Part shown: positions 37,229 to 46,185 of the stretch, in pieces
Layout: every line of letters begins with the position of its first letter
Numbering within the stretch: the first letter of the stretch is position 1
Assembly (NCBI RefSeq): GCF_026072635.1
Contig: NZ_AP023081.1
Coordinates: 5,824,501 to 5,888,500 of the forward strand
Length of the DNA: 64,000 nucleotides
DNA from: Pseudomonas solani
Lineage (GTDB): Bacteria; Pseudomonadota; Gammaproteobacteria; Pseudomonadales; Pseudomonadaceae
Reading direction: 5' to 3'
The notes under the pieces: generated by a model
What the model was told of the DNA's origin: nothing
Seen by the model: the letters and a program-made list of their open reading frames with translations, nothing else
Databases searched by the model: none
Translations under genes and position numbers: made by a program

Positions 37229-39688
37229 ATGACTTCGTGGTCGCCCCAGCAGCTTCGCTCCGCCACCCAACCGGCTCCAGCCCGTATTCCGTTGCACGCC
37301 CTGAGCCTGGCCATCGGCCTCGCCCTGTGCGCCGCACCGTTCGCCCAGCCGGCCCAGGCCGAGGACGCCACGCAACAGGCCGCCGCGCGCCAGTACGCCA
37401 TCGCCCCCGGGCCGCTGGGCCATGTGCTGGCCCGCTTCGCCGCTCAAGCCGGCGTGCCGCTGTCCTTCCAGCAAGGCCTGCTCGATGACCAGCAAAGCCC
37501 CGGTCTGCAAGGCAGCTACAGCGTGCAGGACGGCTTCGCCACCCTGCTGGCCGGCAGTGGCTACCAGTTGGCCAGCAGCGGCAACGGCTACACCCTGGTG
37601 CCGGCCGCCACCGGTGCGGGCCTGGAGCTGGGCGCCACCACCATCAACGACAGCGCGCTGCGGGGTGACGGCCTGCCGGAAAGCTACGCCGGCGGCCAGG
37701 TGGCGCGCGGCGCGCGTATCGGCATGCTGGGCAACCAGGACATGCAGGACGTGCCGTTCAGCTTCTCCAGCTACACCCGCGAGCTGATCGAGAACCGCCA
37801 GGCGCAGAACATCGGCGACGTGCTGCGCAGCGACCCGGCGGTGCGCCAGTCCTACGGCTTCGGCAACTTCTCCCAGGTGTTCGTGATCCGCGGCTTCGCC
37901 CTGTTCAGCGACGACATCTCCTTCAACGGCCTGTACGGCGTGCTGCCCCGGCAGATCATCGCCACCGAGTCGGTGGAGCGCGTCGAGGTGTTCAAAGGCC
38001 CCAGCGCCTTCCTCAACGGCGTGTCCCCGGGCGGCAGCGGCATCGGCGGCAATATCAACGTGGTGCCCAAGCGCGCCGAGGACACGCCCACCCGCCGCCT
38101 GACCCTGGATTACGGCAGCGACGACCGCGTCGGCGGCCACTTCGACTTCGGCCAGCGCTTCGGCGAGGACAACCGCTTCGGCGTGCGGGTCAACATGGCC
38201 AAGCGTGACGGCGAGACGGCGGTGGACGACGAGCATCAGCACTTCAGCCTGTTCAGCGTCGGCCTCGACTACCGAGGCGACCGCCTGCGCCTGTCCGGCG
38301 ACTTCGGCTACCAGAAGCAGCGCATCAACGACGGCCGCTCGGTGGTCTACCTGGTCCCCGGCGCCAGCCTGCCAAAGACTCCCAAAGTACCGGATGCCAA
38401 CCACAGCTACTCCCAGCCCTGGGCCTGGTCGCAGCTGGAAGACACCTACGGCATGCTCAACGCCGAGTACGACCTCAACGACAGCTGGAGCAGCTACCTG
38501 GCGGTCGGCAGCAAGTACACCCGCGAGAACGGCGTGTATTCCTCCCTTTATGTCAGCGCACCGGATGGCACCGGGCGTGTCGGTCGCCTGTACGCACCGC
38601 GTGATGAGGAAAGCAACAGCGTCAGCAGCGGCCTGCGCGGCCATTTCGACACCGGCGCGGTGAGCCACCAGGTGAACCTCGGGCTGTCCGGCAACTGGCG
38701 GGAATACCGCAGCGCCAACCAGTCCACCAGCGCCGGGAATCGCCTGCCAGGGAATCTCTACGACCCCTTCCCCAGCCCGGAGCCGACGCCGACTCGTAAC
38801 GGCGACCTTCATCACCCCGGCAAAACGGGCTCCAGCAAGGCGCGCAGCGTGGCGGTCTCCGACACCCTGGGCTTCTTCGATGACCGCACCCTGCTGACCC
38901 TGGGCATCCGCCGCCAGTCGATCGCTACTGATGGCTGGTCCACCGCAGGTGTGCGCACGTCCGACTACGACGACTCGATCACCACCCCGGTCGTGGGCCT
39001 GGTGTTCAAGGCCACCGATTCCATTTCCCTCTACGCCAACCGTATCGAAGGCCTGGCCCCGGGACCGATCGCCCCGAGCACCGCGAGCAACTCCGGGCAG
39101 ATGTTCGCGCCCTATCGCACCAAGCAGATCGAAGCCGGCATCAAGTTCGACCAGGGAACCTTCGGCGCACAGCTCGGCGTCTACCGCATCGAGCAGCCCC
39201 AAGGCCTGACCAGCGGCGGCGTCTACAGCGTGGATGCTCAGCAACGTAACCGTGGCATCGAATTCAGCGTCTTCGGCGAGCCGCTCACGGGCCTGCGCCT
39301 GCTGGCTGGCGGCACGCTGATGGACACCGAACTATCGGGAACCGCCGGGGGCGCCAACGACGGTAACCGCGCCGTCGGCGTGCCGGAGTTCCAGTACAAC
39401 CTCAGCGCCGATTGGGATGTGCCCGGTGTGAATGGGCTGGCAGTCAACGCCCTGCTGCAACGCACCGGCGGCCAGTACTACGACTCGGGCAACACCCTGA
39501 GCATCCCCGCCTGGACCCGTGTGGACCTGGGTGCGCGCTACGCCTTCAAGCTGGACGAACGCGACATCACCCTGCGCGCCGGGCTGGAGAACGTGGCCAA
39601 CGAGGACTACTGGGAATCCGCCTACGGCGGCTACCTGACCCAGGGCGCGCCGCGCACCCTCAAGGTCTCGGCCACCCTCGACTTCTAG
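37229..39688 (+). CDS. TonB-dependent siderophore receptor with STN signalling domain
   Basis: An outer-membrane receptor for a ferric siderophore, 819 residues. A signal peptide (residues about 1-45, ending AQPAQA) is followed by a secretin/TonB N-terminal signalling domain (about 55-125). The plug domain contains DVPFSFSSYTRELIENRQ, and a 22-strand-type barrel ends in the aromatic KVSATLDF. The ATG at 37229 has AGGAAAG upstream. The siderophore is unknown. The 202-bp gap before it should contain the promoter of the sigma factor; I could not define it. Confidence 0.93.
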   Translation: MTSWSPQQLRSATQPAPARIPLHALSLAIGLALCAAPFAQPAQAEDATQQAAARQYAIAPGPLGHVLARFAAQAGVPLSFQQGLLDDQQSPGLQGSYSVQDGFATLLAGSGYQLASSGNGYTLVPAATGAGLELGATTINDSALRGDGLPESYAGGQVARGARIGMLGNQDMQDVPFSFSSYTRELIENRQAQNIGDVLRSDPAVRQSYGFGNFSQVFVIRGFALFSDDISFNGLYGVLPRQIIATESVERVEVFKGPSAFLNGVSPGGSGIGGNINVVPKRAEDTPTRRLTLDYGSDDRVGGHFDFGQRFGEDNRFGVRVNMAKRDGETAVDDEHQHFSLFSVGLDYRGDRLRLSGDFGYQKQRINDGRSVVYLVPGASLPKTPKVPDANHSYSQPWAWSQLEDTYGMLNAEYDLNDSWSSYLAVGSKYTRENGVYSSLYVSAPDGTGRVGRLYAPRDEESNSVSSGLRGHFDTGAVSHQVNLGLSGNWREYRSANQSTSAGNRLPGNLYDPFPSPEPTPTRNGDLHHPGKTGSSKARSVAVSDTLGFFDDRTLLTLGIRRQSIATDGWSTAGVRTSDYDDSITTPVVGLVFKATDSISLYANRIEGLAPGPIAPSTASNSGQMFAPYRTKQIEAGIKFDQGTFGAQLGVYRIEQPQGLTSGGVYSVDAQQRNRGIEFSVFGEPLTGLRLLAGGTLMDTELSGTAGGANDGNRAVGVPEFQYNLSADWDVPGVNGLAVNALLQRTGGQYYDSGNTLSIPAWTRVDLGARYAFKLDERDITLRAGLENVANEDYWESAYGGYLTQGAPRTLKVSATLDF

Positions 39689-39768
39689 GTCGACACGACC
39701 GGCGGCTGAACCGGGCCACGCGCTCCTTGTCAGAAGGTCAGCACGATCACTGACAAGGAGTTCCCGAC

Positions 39769-40002
39769 GTGGCCCTCATCGACTGCCCCGAATGCAACCG
39801 CGCCATCTCCGACCAGGCCCCCAACTGCCCGCAATGCGGCTACCCGATGAAGGGCGGCGCCAACCCGCGCCTGCTCTCGGAGAAGAACATCGGCCAGGTG
39901 GCCGGCGTCGCAGGCGTTTGGCTCGCCGCGCCCTGGCTGGCCCGTACCCTGGTCGCCGTGACGCTCATCATCGCCGGCACTCTTGCCTACATCTATCGCT
40001 GA
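39769..40002 (+). CDS. Small zinc-ribbon membrane protein
   Basis: A 77-residue protein with an N-terminal zinc ribbon (CPEC at residues 6-9, CPQC about 13 residues later) and one C-terminal membrane helix (LVAVTLIIAGTLAYIY). The start is GTG at 39769, with AAGGAG well placed at 39755-39760. It stands alone after the receptor gene. The function is unknown; other small zinc-ribbon membrane proteins are likewise uncharacterised. Confidence 0.75.
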   Translation: MALIDCPECNRAISDQAPNCPQCGYPMKGGANPRLLSEKNIGQVAGVAGVWLAAPWLARTLVAVTLIIAGTLAYIYR

Positions 40003-40101
40003 ACCGGAAAGCGGCACGCCCCCTTGTAGGGTGTGCCGCGCACACCGAGAACGTGATGCGCACTCAACAGCCAACCTAAGCCACGAAGGTGAGGCAACAC
40101 G

Positions 40102-40124
40102 TAGCCCGGACTTCAGTCCGGGAA
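40102..40124. repeat. REP hairpin
   Basis: TAGCCCGGACTTCAGTCCGG is a short inverted repeat. The same family appears at 43949-43971 and 48583-48606. Confidence 0.7.
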
Positions 40125-40272
40125 TACCGAGCCTTGTGCGGTTTCATAGGCCAGCTTCGGGTGGGTCGGGCAGCGCTCCGCTTCAGCCCACCCTTCTTGT
40201 CTGGGATCGCTGCTCCCGCTTTCTTCGCTCGGTTGCGGATGCGCGTGCGCGTGGCCTTTCAGGTGCGCGCAG

Positions 40273-41559
40273 TGTTCAGCCGGGGGACATAGGTGACAGG
40301 TGTCGGGAGACATAGGTAACGCATTTAGGCTTACGGAATCCTTCGAAGAGGAGTTCGAGCGATGCCGTGGCAGGAGTGCACCACCATGTCGATACGACGT
40401 GAATTCGTACTGTTGGCCCAACACCCGCAGAGCAACATCCGGGAGCTCTGTCGACGCTACGGCATCAGCCCCAAGACGGCTTACAAATGGCTGGAGCGAT
40501 ATCAAGAACTGGGTGATTCCGCTCTGCAGGACCAATCCCGTCGTCCGCTGACGAGTCCTGGACGCAGCAGCGCCGAGCTGGAGCGAGAGGTGGTGCGCCT
40601 GCACCACCAATTCCCTTATTGGGGTGCTCGCAAGCTGCTTCACCTGCTGCCAAAAGCTATGGATCGCCCTCATCACAGCACCCTCGATGCGATTCTCCGG
40701 CGCCATGGCTGCCAGGTGCGCTATCACGCCGAAGACGCACAGGCACCGGCCACCCAACGCTTCGAGCACAAGCAACCCAACGAGCTCTGGCAGATCGACT
40801 TCAAGGGCAACTTCCATCTTTCGGACCGCAACTCACCACGTTGTCACCCGCTGACGGTGCTCGATGACCATTCACGCTTTGCGCTCTGCCTGGAGGGCTG
40901 TGAAGGGGAGCGCCTGGAACTGGTTCGCCCCAAGCTGGCCGCGGTTTTCCGTCGCTATGGGCTGCCATGCCGGATAACGGCCGACAACGGCCCGCCCTGG
41001 GGCTCAAACATCGAGGGCGGCCTATCTGCGATGGAGGTCTGGCTGATGCGCCTAGGCATCGACGTCAGTCATAGCCGCCCTTACCACCCACAGACCCAAG
41101 GCAAGCTTGAGCGTTTCCATCAAACCCTCAAGCGTGAGCTGCTGCATCGCAGCTTCAGTGACATGGAGCACTGCCAGCGCGTGATGGACCAATGGCGAGA
41201 CCAGTACAACCAACAACGACCTCACGAGGCACTGGGCCAGTTACCACCGATATCGCGCTATCAGCCAAGCCTAAGGGCGTACCCGGAGCAATTGCCGGAA
41301 GTCGAGTACGAGCCGGAGGACAAGGTGCTCAAGGTAGGGGGAACCGGACAGGTGCAATTCAAAGGGAAAAGCCGGTTCGTCGGTGGTGGGTTATTGGGCG
41401 AGCGAATCGCAATACGCCCCACCGGTGTGGATGGTGTCTACGATGTGATTTTCATCCATAAGACAATCCGCCAGTTCGACCTGAGAGAGAAGAAGTAACG
41501 ACCAGCAACCCGTTACCCATGTCCCCCGACAAGCGTTACCCATGTATCCCGGCTAAACA
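40273..41559 (+). mobile_element. IS481-family insertion sequence, complete, with target duplication
   Basis: The ends TGTTCAGCC (40273) and GGCTAAACA (to 41559) are part of imperfect inverted repeats of about 50 bp. Each end holds two tandem ~21-bp units (CCGGGGGACATAGGTGAC-type then TGTCGGGAGACATAGGTAAC-type). The direct repeat CGCAG flanks it at 40268-40272 and 41560-41564. Removing the element plus one CGCAG rejoins GGTGCGCGCAGCACACCC, a repeat found uninterrupted near 60966. This confirms the boundaries at 1287 bp. Confidence 0.9.
40362..41498 (+). CDS. IS481-family transposase
   Basis: The 378-residue DDE transposase of the element. An N-terminal helix-turn-helix (NIRELCRRYGISPKTAYKWL) precedes an rve core with catalytic D146 (QIDFKG), D208 (TADNGPP) and E250 (GKLERFHQ). 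No interruption is seen, so it looks intact. The ATG at 40362 has GAGGAG upstream; the ATG at 40386 is a possible alternative. Confidence 0.93.
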   Translation: MPWQECTTMSIRREFVLLAQHPQSNIRELCRRYGISPKTAYKWLERYQELGDSALQDQSRRPLTSPGRSSAELEREVVRLHHQFPYWGARKLLHLLPKAMDRPHHSTLDAILRRHGCQVRYHAEDAQAPATQRFEHKQPNELWQIDFKGNFHLSDRNSPRCHPLTVLDDHSRFALCLEGCEGERLELVRPKLAAVFRRYGLPCRITADNGPPWGSNIEGGLSAMEVWLMRLGIDVSHSRPYHPQTQGKLERFHQTLKRELLHRSFSDMEHCQRVMDQWRDQYNQQRPHEALGQLPPISRYQPSLRAYPEQLPEVEYEPEDKVLKVGGTGQVQFKGKSRFVGGGLLGERIAIRPTGVDGVYDVIFIHKTIRQFDLREKK

Positions 41560-41710
41560 CGCAGCACACCCTACGCGGGGCTGCGCCTGGGCTACGACTG
41601 GATGCGCGCCGCGGATGACGCTTTCCGTAGGATGGCGTAGAGCGAAGCGAAACCCATGCGGTGGGTGCACAAGGACGTCCATCAATGTCATTCGCCCACT
41701 CGCCCCCGGG

Positions 41711-42415
41711 CTACAGGTCGTTGTCGATTCCGGCGGCTTCGAGCATCCGCTGGTAATACCCGGCGAGTTGCCTGCTGGCATCCCAGGCATCGGCACGGCA
41801 TTCCTCCAGGGCGATATGGCTGCCGGCGCGGCAGCGGGTGTCCAGGCCGCACTCGCGATAGAAGGTGTTGACCACCTCCACCATGGCCTCGCGCTGGTTA
41901 CCCATGAGGATGGCGCCGTGGGCCAGCACCACGTGGCGGCCGTCGCGTTGCCGGCGGCGCCAGCGCTGGGCGGTGCCCACCAGCTTGCGGCCCTGCAGGT
42001 TGACGTTGAAGCGGCCATCGCAGAAGGCGCCCTCCACCTCGCCCAGCCCAGGTTCCAGGTCCAATCCGCTGAGCCAATCGCACAGGGGCTGACACAGCCG
42101 CCTATAGGCGGTCTCGATGCGCGTCAGTTCGTTTTCTTCCCGAGGCACCGCATAGGCCAGGGCGACGTTGAGCACCGCCGATGATTGCGGCACCGGCTCG
42201 CCCCCGGTGTCGCGCAGGGCGATGGGCCAGCCTTGCTCCAGGCAGGCCTGCCGGGCGCTCTCGTAGGCTGGCAGGCGGCTCATGCGCCGGGGCATCACCA
42301 GCGCCGCATGCAGGGGGCGCCACAACAATAGGCCGCTGTCGCGCTGCCCGTCGTAGACCTGGTCCAGCAGTTGCCGTTCCGCGTCCAGCCCCGCACCCAC
42401 CGTGTGTCGCTGCAT
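41711..42415 (-). CDS. Lipoate-protein ligase/BPL-LplA family protein
   Basis: A 234-residue protein of the lipoate/biotin ligase fold. The substrate-site Lys lies in GRKLVGTAQRWRRR, preceded by the GG-type RDTGGEPVPQ loop. Length and texture fit stand-alone lipoyl ligases or transferases, but the exact acyl substrate is unclear. It stands alone, divergent from the HPP-CBS gene. The 41565-41710 stretch before its 3' end holds only REP remnants (GTAGGATGGCGTAGAGCG). Confidence 0.7.
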   Translation of the reverse strand: MQRHTVGAGLDAERQLLDQVYDGQRDSGLLLWRPLHAALVMPRRMSRLPAYESARQACLEQGWPIALRDTGGEPVPQSSAVLNVALAYAVPREENELTRIETAYRRLCQPLCDWLSGLDLEPGLGEVEGAFCDGRFNVNLQGRKLVGTAQRWRRRQRDGRHVVLAHGAILMGNQREAMVEVVNTFYRECGLDTRCRAGSHIALEECRADAWDASRQLAGYYQRMLEAAGIDNDL

Positions 42416-42679
42416 GCTTTCACCACCGCCTCGAATACCTGGAGGGTGCCGATGCTACGCCGGCCCCCGATCCTTGCCCAGACGGCGGCCGGCGCCCTTG
42501 ATGCAAATAAATTGCTGCAAACGAGCAATATTATTCATTGGCGGCATAGCTGATACCGCCCGTAGGATGCCCACCATCTCGCCGCCCGGCCACGCCGGCA
42601 GCGGCAACGATCGCCCCCCTTGCTCCTGTTCCATGTCCAAGGATGGCACCCCTCCCGCGCACGCAGTGGGACTCCTGCT

Positions 42680-42702
42680 GGGCCCTCAAGGGGCCCTTTT
42701 TT
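42680..42702 (+). terminator. Terminator-like hairpin in the leader of the HPP-CBS gene
   Basis: GGGCCC-TCAAG-GGGCCC followed by six T residues, ending 36 bp before the ATG at 42739. No plus-strand gene lies just upstream, so it may act as an attenuator. The rest of the 42416-42738 gap shows no gene. Confidence 0.6.
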
Positions 42703-42738
42703 ATCGCCCCGAACGACTGAAAAGCGAACGAGACCCCG

Positions 42739-43941
42739 ATGCACGAGAACCCGGACGCCCTCTGGCAGCGCTGGCAGCGCTGGCAGCGCTGGCGCAAACG
42801 CCTGTCCCCCGCCCCACGCACCGCCCACCCCGGGGAATGGCTGCGTGCCGCACTGGGCGCCTGCCTGGGCCTGGCCCTGTGCTGCATCGCCTGCGGCCAC
42901 GTGTTCGGCACCGAGATCGCCCTGCGCCTGGCCGGCCCGCTCGGCGCCAGCTCGCTGCTGGTGTTCGCCGTCGCCTCCAGCCCGCTGGCGCAACCCTGGT
43001 CGGTGGTGATGGGCAACCTGGTGGCGGCCCTGGTGGGCACGGCGGCGGGCCTGTGGATCGACCACTCCATACTGGCCGCCACACTGGGCCTGGCCCTGAC
43101 CGTGCTGGCCATGTACGCCCTGCGCTGCCTGCACCCGCCAGGCACCGCGCTGGCCGTATCGGTGGCCCTGGGCGGCCCCGCGTTCGAGGCCCAGGGCTTT
43201 GCCGTCGCCTGGCCGGTGCTGCTCGGCTCCGCCCTGCTGGTGGCGGTCGCCCTGGCCTATAACCGCGTCACCCGCAGCGCCCTGAGCACCGCCCCGAGCC
43301 AGGCCCGCAGCGGCCAGCACCTGACCGCCGACCCGCTGCCCAGCGAGCGCGGCGTGTTCTCCGATGAAGACCTGGACCAGGCCCTGGAAGAGTTCGGCGA
43401 GTTCGTCGACATCACCCGCGACGACCTGGAACGCCTGCTGCGCCAGACCGAGCGCAACGCCCTGCGCCGCAGCGTGGGCCAGGTGACGGCGGAGCAGATC
43501 ATGTCCCGCGACCTGCTCACCGCCACCCCGCAGACCACCCGCGAGCACGCCTGGAAGCTGTTCGAGAAGCACCACATCAAGGCCCTGCCCGTGCTCGACG
43601 AACAGAAGCAGTTGGTGGGCATCGTCACCCCCGGCGACCTGTTCCGCCACGCCCAGGAAGACACCCCCGGCTCGCTGTTCGGCCGCCTGCGCCACCGCCC
43701 GGCGCCACGCCTGGGCGAGCTGATGACCCGCTCGGTGCGCTGCGTGAAGCGCGATACCGATATCGGCGTGCTGGTCTCGATGCTCTCCGACCAGGGCCTG
43801 CACTGCCTGCCGGTGCTGGGGGATGACGACACGCTGGTGGGCCTGGTGACCCAGAGCGACCTGATCGGCGGGCTCTACCGCTATTGGCTCAAGGATCTGA
43901 CCGCCCGTGCTCCGGCCCCAACGCTGAAAGTCGCCAGCTGA
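42739..43941 (+). CDS. HPP-family membrane protein with two CBS domains
   Basis: A 400-residue protein. An HPP membrane domain with four or five helices spans about residues 30-180 (CLHPPGTALAVSVALGG gives the family its name). A linker and a pair of CBS domains follow (about 245-310 and 325-385; IMSRDLLTATPQTT, LMTRSVRCVKRDTD). CBS pairs usually bind adenosyl nucleotides and gate the attached domain. HPP proteins have been linked to nitrite transport in plants and cyanobacteria; the substrate here is unknown. The N-terminus contains three WQR repeats from a 9-bp tandem repeat. Confidence 0.85.
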   Translation: MHENPDALWQRWQRWQRWRKRLSPAPRTAHPGEWLRAALGACLGLALCCIACGHVFGTEIALRLAGPLGASSLLVFAVASSPLAQPWSVVMGNLVAALVGTAAGLWIDHSILAATLGLALTVLAMYALRCLHPPGTALAVSVALGGPAFEAQGFAVAWPVLLGSALLVAVALAYNRVTRSALSTAPSQARSGQHLTADPLPSERGVFSDEDLDQALEEFGEFVDITRDDLERLLRQTERNALRRSVGQVTAEQIMSRDLLTATPQTTREHAWKLFEKHHIKALPVLDEQKQLVGIVTPGDLFRHAQEDTPGSLFGRLRHRPAPRLGELMTRSVRCVKRDTDIGVLVSMLSDQGLHCLPVLGDDDTLVGLVTQSDLIGGLYRYWLKDLTARAPAPTLKVAS

Positions 43942-43948
43942 CGCCCGG

Positions 43949-43971
43949 TAGCCTGGGCTTCAGCCCGGGAA
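43949..43971. repeat. REP hairpin
   Basis: TAGCCTGGGCTTCAGCCCGG, same family as 40102 and 48583, in the short space between convergent genes. Confidence 0.65.
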
Positions 43972-43986
43972 GGCCCCGCACCGGGC

Positions 43987-44850
43987 TCAGAGCGTGGCTT
44001 CCCAGCGCTGCGACCAGTCGATGTCCTCGCCCACTACATCGCGCAACACGGCGATGGCCTGCTGCAGCAGCGGCGAATCCTTGTCGCGGGAATAGACCAG
44101 GTAGGTCGGGTAGGTGAATTCCGGCGCGCGCTCCACGCGCTTCAGCTGGCCGCTGTCCAGGTAGCTCTGCACCACGCGGGTACGGAAGTAGCCCGAACCG
44201 CCGTGCTGGAGGATGAACTGCAGCGCCAGCGGCCCGAGGTTCACCGTGACCGCAGCGCGGGCCTTGTCCGGCAGCGCGGCGTCGTGCTGCTGGCGGAAGG
44301 TCGGGCCCCAGTCCACCTGCACATAGGGCTCGGGGTTGGCGGTGGAGCGGATCAGGATGAGTTTTTCCTCCAGCAACTGCTCCACCTGCATGCCCGGCCA
44401 GTACTCCGGCTGGTAGACCAGTGCGGCATCCAGCAGGCCCAGCTCCAGCTGCTTCTGCAACTGCTGCCCGGGCGCGACCTCGACGCGCACCGCATGGGAG
44501 GGAATGCGTTCGCGCAGGCGGCTCATCCAGCCCAGCAGCAAGGGGTTGCTCAGGCTCTGTTCGCCGCCAATGGCGAGCAGGTCGCGATAGCCCTTGGGCA
44601 GCGGCAGGTCACGTCGCGCGGCTTCCCAGGTCTGCACCAGTTGCGTGGCGTGACCGACGAACACCTCGCCTTCGGCCGTCAGCCTCGCACCGGCGCGGTT
44701 GCGCACGAAGAGCTTGCAGCCCAGCTGGTTCTCCAGGTTCTGCACCCGAGCGGTGATCGCCGTCTGCGTCACGTGCAGGCGCTCGGCGGCGGCGACGAAG
44801 CTGCCGCTACGAACGATTTCGAGGAAGGTGCGCGCCAGGTCGATGTCCAA
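43987..44850 (-). CDS. LysR-family transcriptional regulator
   Basis: A 287-residue LysR-type regulator. The N-terminal helix-turn-helix is GSFVAAAERLHVTQTAITAR (residues about 16-35), followed by a substrate-binding-like domain. It converges on the HPP-CBS gene and diverges from the pilin gene across 310 bp. I saw no clear promoter or operator in that gap. The target is unknown; it could regulate the pilin or be a lone regulator. Confidence 0.85.
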   Translation of the reverse strand: MDIDLARTFLEIVRSGSFVAAAERLHVTQTAITARVQNLENQLGCKLFVRNRAGARLTAEGEVFVGHATQLVQTWEAARRDLPLPKGYRDLLAIGGEQSLSNPLLLGWMSRLRERIPSHAVRVEVAPGQQLQKQLELGLLDAALVYQPEYWPGMQVEQLLEEKLILIRSTANPEPYVQVDWGPTFRQQHDAALPDKARAAVTVNLGPLALQFILQHGGSGYFRTRVVQSYLDSGQLKRVERAPEFTYPTYLVYSRDKDSPLLQQAIAVLRDVVGEDIDWSQRWEATL

Positions 44851-45160
44851 GGTACTGACTCGTTGAGAAAGGTGGAGATTTTAGCAAGAGCCACCCAACG
44901 ATTTTCAGGTCGGAACCTGCTGAATAGCCACGAAGGCAAACTCCTCGGAACAAGCCTGCTGACGGGGCGACTATTCCTACAACCCATATGGATTGCGGAC
45001 TCCATTCGACCTGGAAAGCCCTCGTTATCATTGCGCTCGCTCTGCTGAATGCGATCCAGCTCTCATTATCGAGGCTGCAGCGCGATTCGGTTCTGGTTCC
45101 GACTCTCGAGGTCAACCTTTAATCCGGCGCGTGGAGCCAGGCGCCATCAAGGAGAGATAA

Positions 45161-45688
45161 ATGAAGAAGTTCCTCACCACCAGCGCGGCACTGGTCGGTT
45201 TTGGCCTGAGCAATCTGGCGCTCGCATTCGACGGCACCGTCACCATCAAGGGCGAGGTTTCCAGCAAGACCTGTGATATCGCCACCCCTGCCCTTAACCA
45301 GACCGTGCAACTGCCGGTCGTCTCCCAGAGCTCCCTCGTGGCAGGCCAGAATGCCGGCCTCACCCCATTCGTGATCGCACTCTCCAACTGCACCCAGGGT
45401 TCCAAGGTGAAGGCGCACTTCGAGATAGGCCCGAACGTCGACCCCGCCACCGGTACCCTGAAGAACGAGCTCAGCGGCGCTGACGCCTCCAACGTCGCGG
45501 TGCAGCTGTTCAACAAGGACCAGGAGCCCATCAACCTCGCCACCGGCGAGAACAACCTCGAAGAGCTCAGCGGCGCAGGCGGCAACGCCTTCATTGGCCT
45601 TTTCGCGGCATACCACGCGCCGCGCGGCGCAGATGCCCTGCCTGGCCAGGTCAGCACCAGCATCACCTACACCATGAGCTACGAGTAA
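45161..45688 (+). CDS. Type 1-like fimbrial major subunit (chaperone-usher pilin)
   Basis: A 175-residue pilin. A signal peptide (residues 1-22, MKKFLTTSAALVGFGLSNLA…) is followed by a fimbrial fold with a Cys pair (KTCDI and SNCTQ) and the C-terminal donor-strand pattern ending YTMSYE. AAGGAGAG precedes the ATG. No chaperone or usher gene is adjacent, so it is an orphan and must rely on machinery elsewhere, if it is assembled at all. Confidence 0.85.
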   Translation: MKKFLTTSAALVGFGLSNLALAFDGTVTIKGEVSSKTCDIATPALNQTVQLPVVSQSSLVAGQNAGLTPFVIALSNCTQGSKVKAHFEIGPNVDPATGTLKNELSGADASNVAVQLFNKDQEPINLATGENNLEELSGAGGNAFIGLFAAYHAPRGADALPGQVSTSITYTMSYE

Positions 45689-45697
45689 GCCCCTCGG

Positions 45698-45720
45698 CTC
45701 GCCCGGCACTGCCGGGCGAG
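45698..45720 (+). terminator. Hairpin after the pilin gene
   Basis: CTCGCCCGGC-ACT-GCCGGGCGAG, a 10-bp GC-rich stem, starts 9 bp past the stop. The T-tract after it is short. Confidence 0.65.
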
Positions 45721-45798
45721 TCATTCATGCGACACCCCGCCCCAACCTCCTCGTTATTCCAACCTCCCCACACCTTCACCGAGCTGCCGGACGAGCCG

Positions 45799-46110
45799 TC
45801 ATGCCTCCTCGGGCGCATCGAAGCGCACCGCCTTGGCGCCGTAGCGCCAGATCGCCTCACCCAGCAGGCGCGCGCTGCAGGAGTCGCCGTCCAGGGCCGC
45901 CTGCGCCGCATCGGCCGAGGCCCAGCGGCTGCGCTGGATCAGCCAGCGGCCATCGGCGCTCGTCTCCAGGCTGGTGGACAGCAGCCCCACCTGGGCTTTC
46001 AGGCAGGCGGCCAGGCGCACCCCCAGGTCCTCCACCAGCGCCGGCAGGCAGGCCGGGTCGGCCGCGAAATGAATGGATGAGACGACGCCCTGCAAATGCT
46101 CGTTGGTCAT
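45799..46110 (-). CDS. ABM-type monooxygenase-like protein, probable SoxR target
   Basis: A 103-residue protein of the antibiotic-biosynthesis-monooxygenase/EthD-like ferredoxin fold (SSIHFAADPACLPALVEDLG near the start). It diverges from soxR across a SoxR box, the same arrangement as P. aeruginosa PA2274/soxR as I recall it, so SoxR control is likely. The ATG at 46110 (MTNEHLQG) is used. The biochemical role is unknown. Confidence 0.75.
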   Translation of the reverse strand: MTNEHLQGVVSSIHFAADPACLPALVEDLGVRLAACLKAQVGLLSTSLETSADGRWLIQRSRWASADAAQAALDGDSCSARLLGEAIWRYGAKAVRFDAPEEA

Positions 46111-46157
46111 GCCGAAACTCCTTCTACCGTTGTGCAATGCTGGCGGCGAGGGTAAAA

Positions 46158-46175
46158 CCTCAACTTAACTTGAGG
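46158..46175. promoter_or_regulatory. SoxR box
   Basis: CCTCAACTTAACTTGAGG differs at one position from the perfect palindrome CCTCAAGTTAACTTGAGG typical of Pseudomonas SoxR sites. It lies between divergent soxR and the ABM-type gene. Confidence 0.9.
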
Positions 46176-46185
46176 TCAAGAGGAA

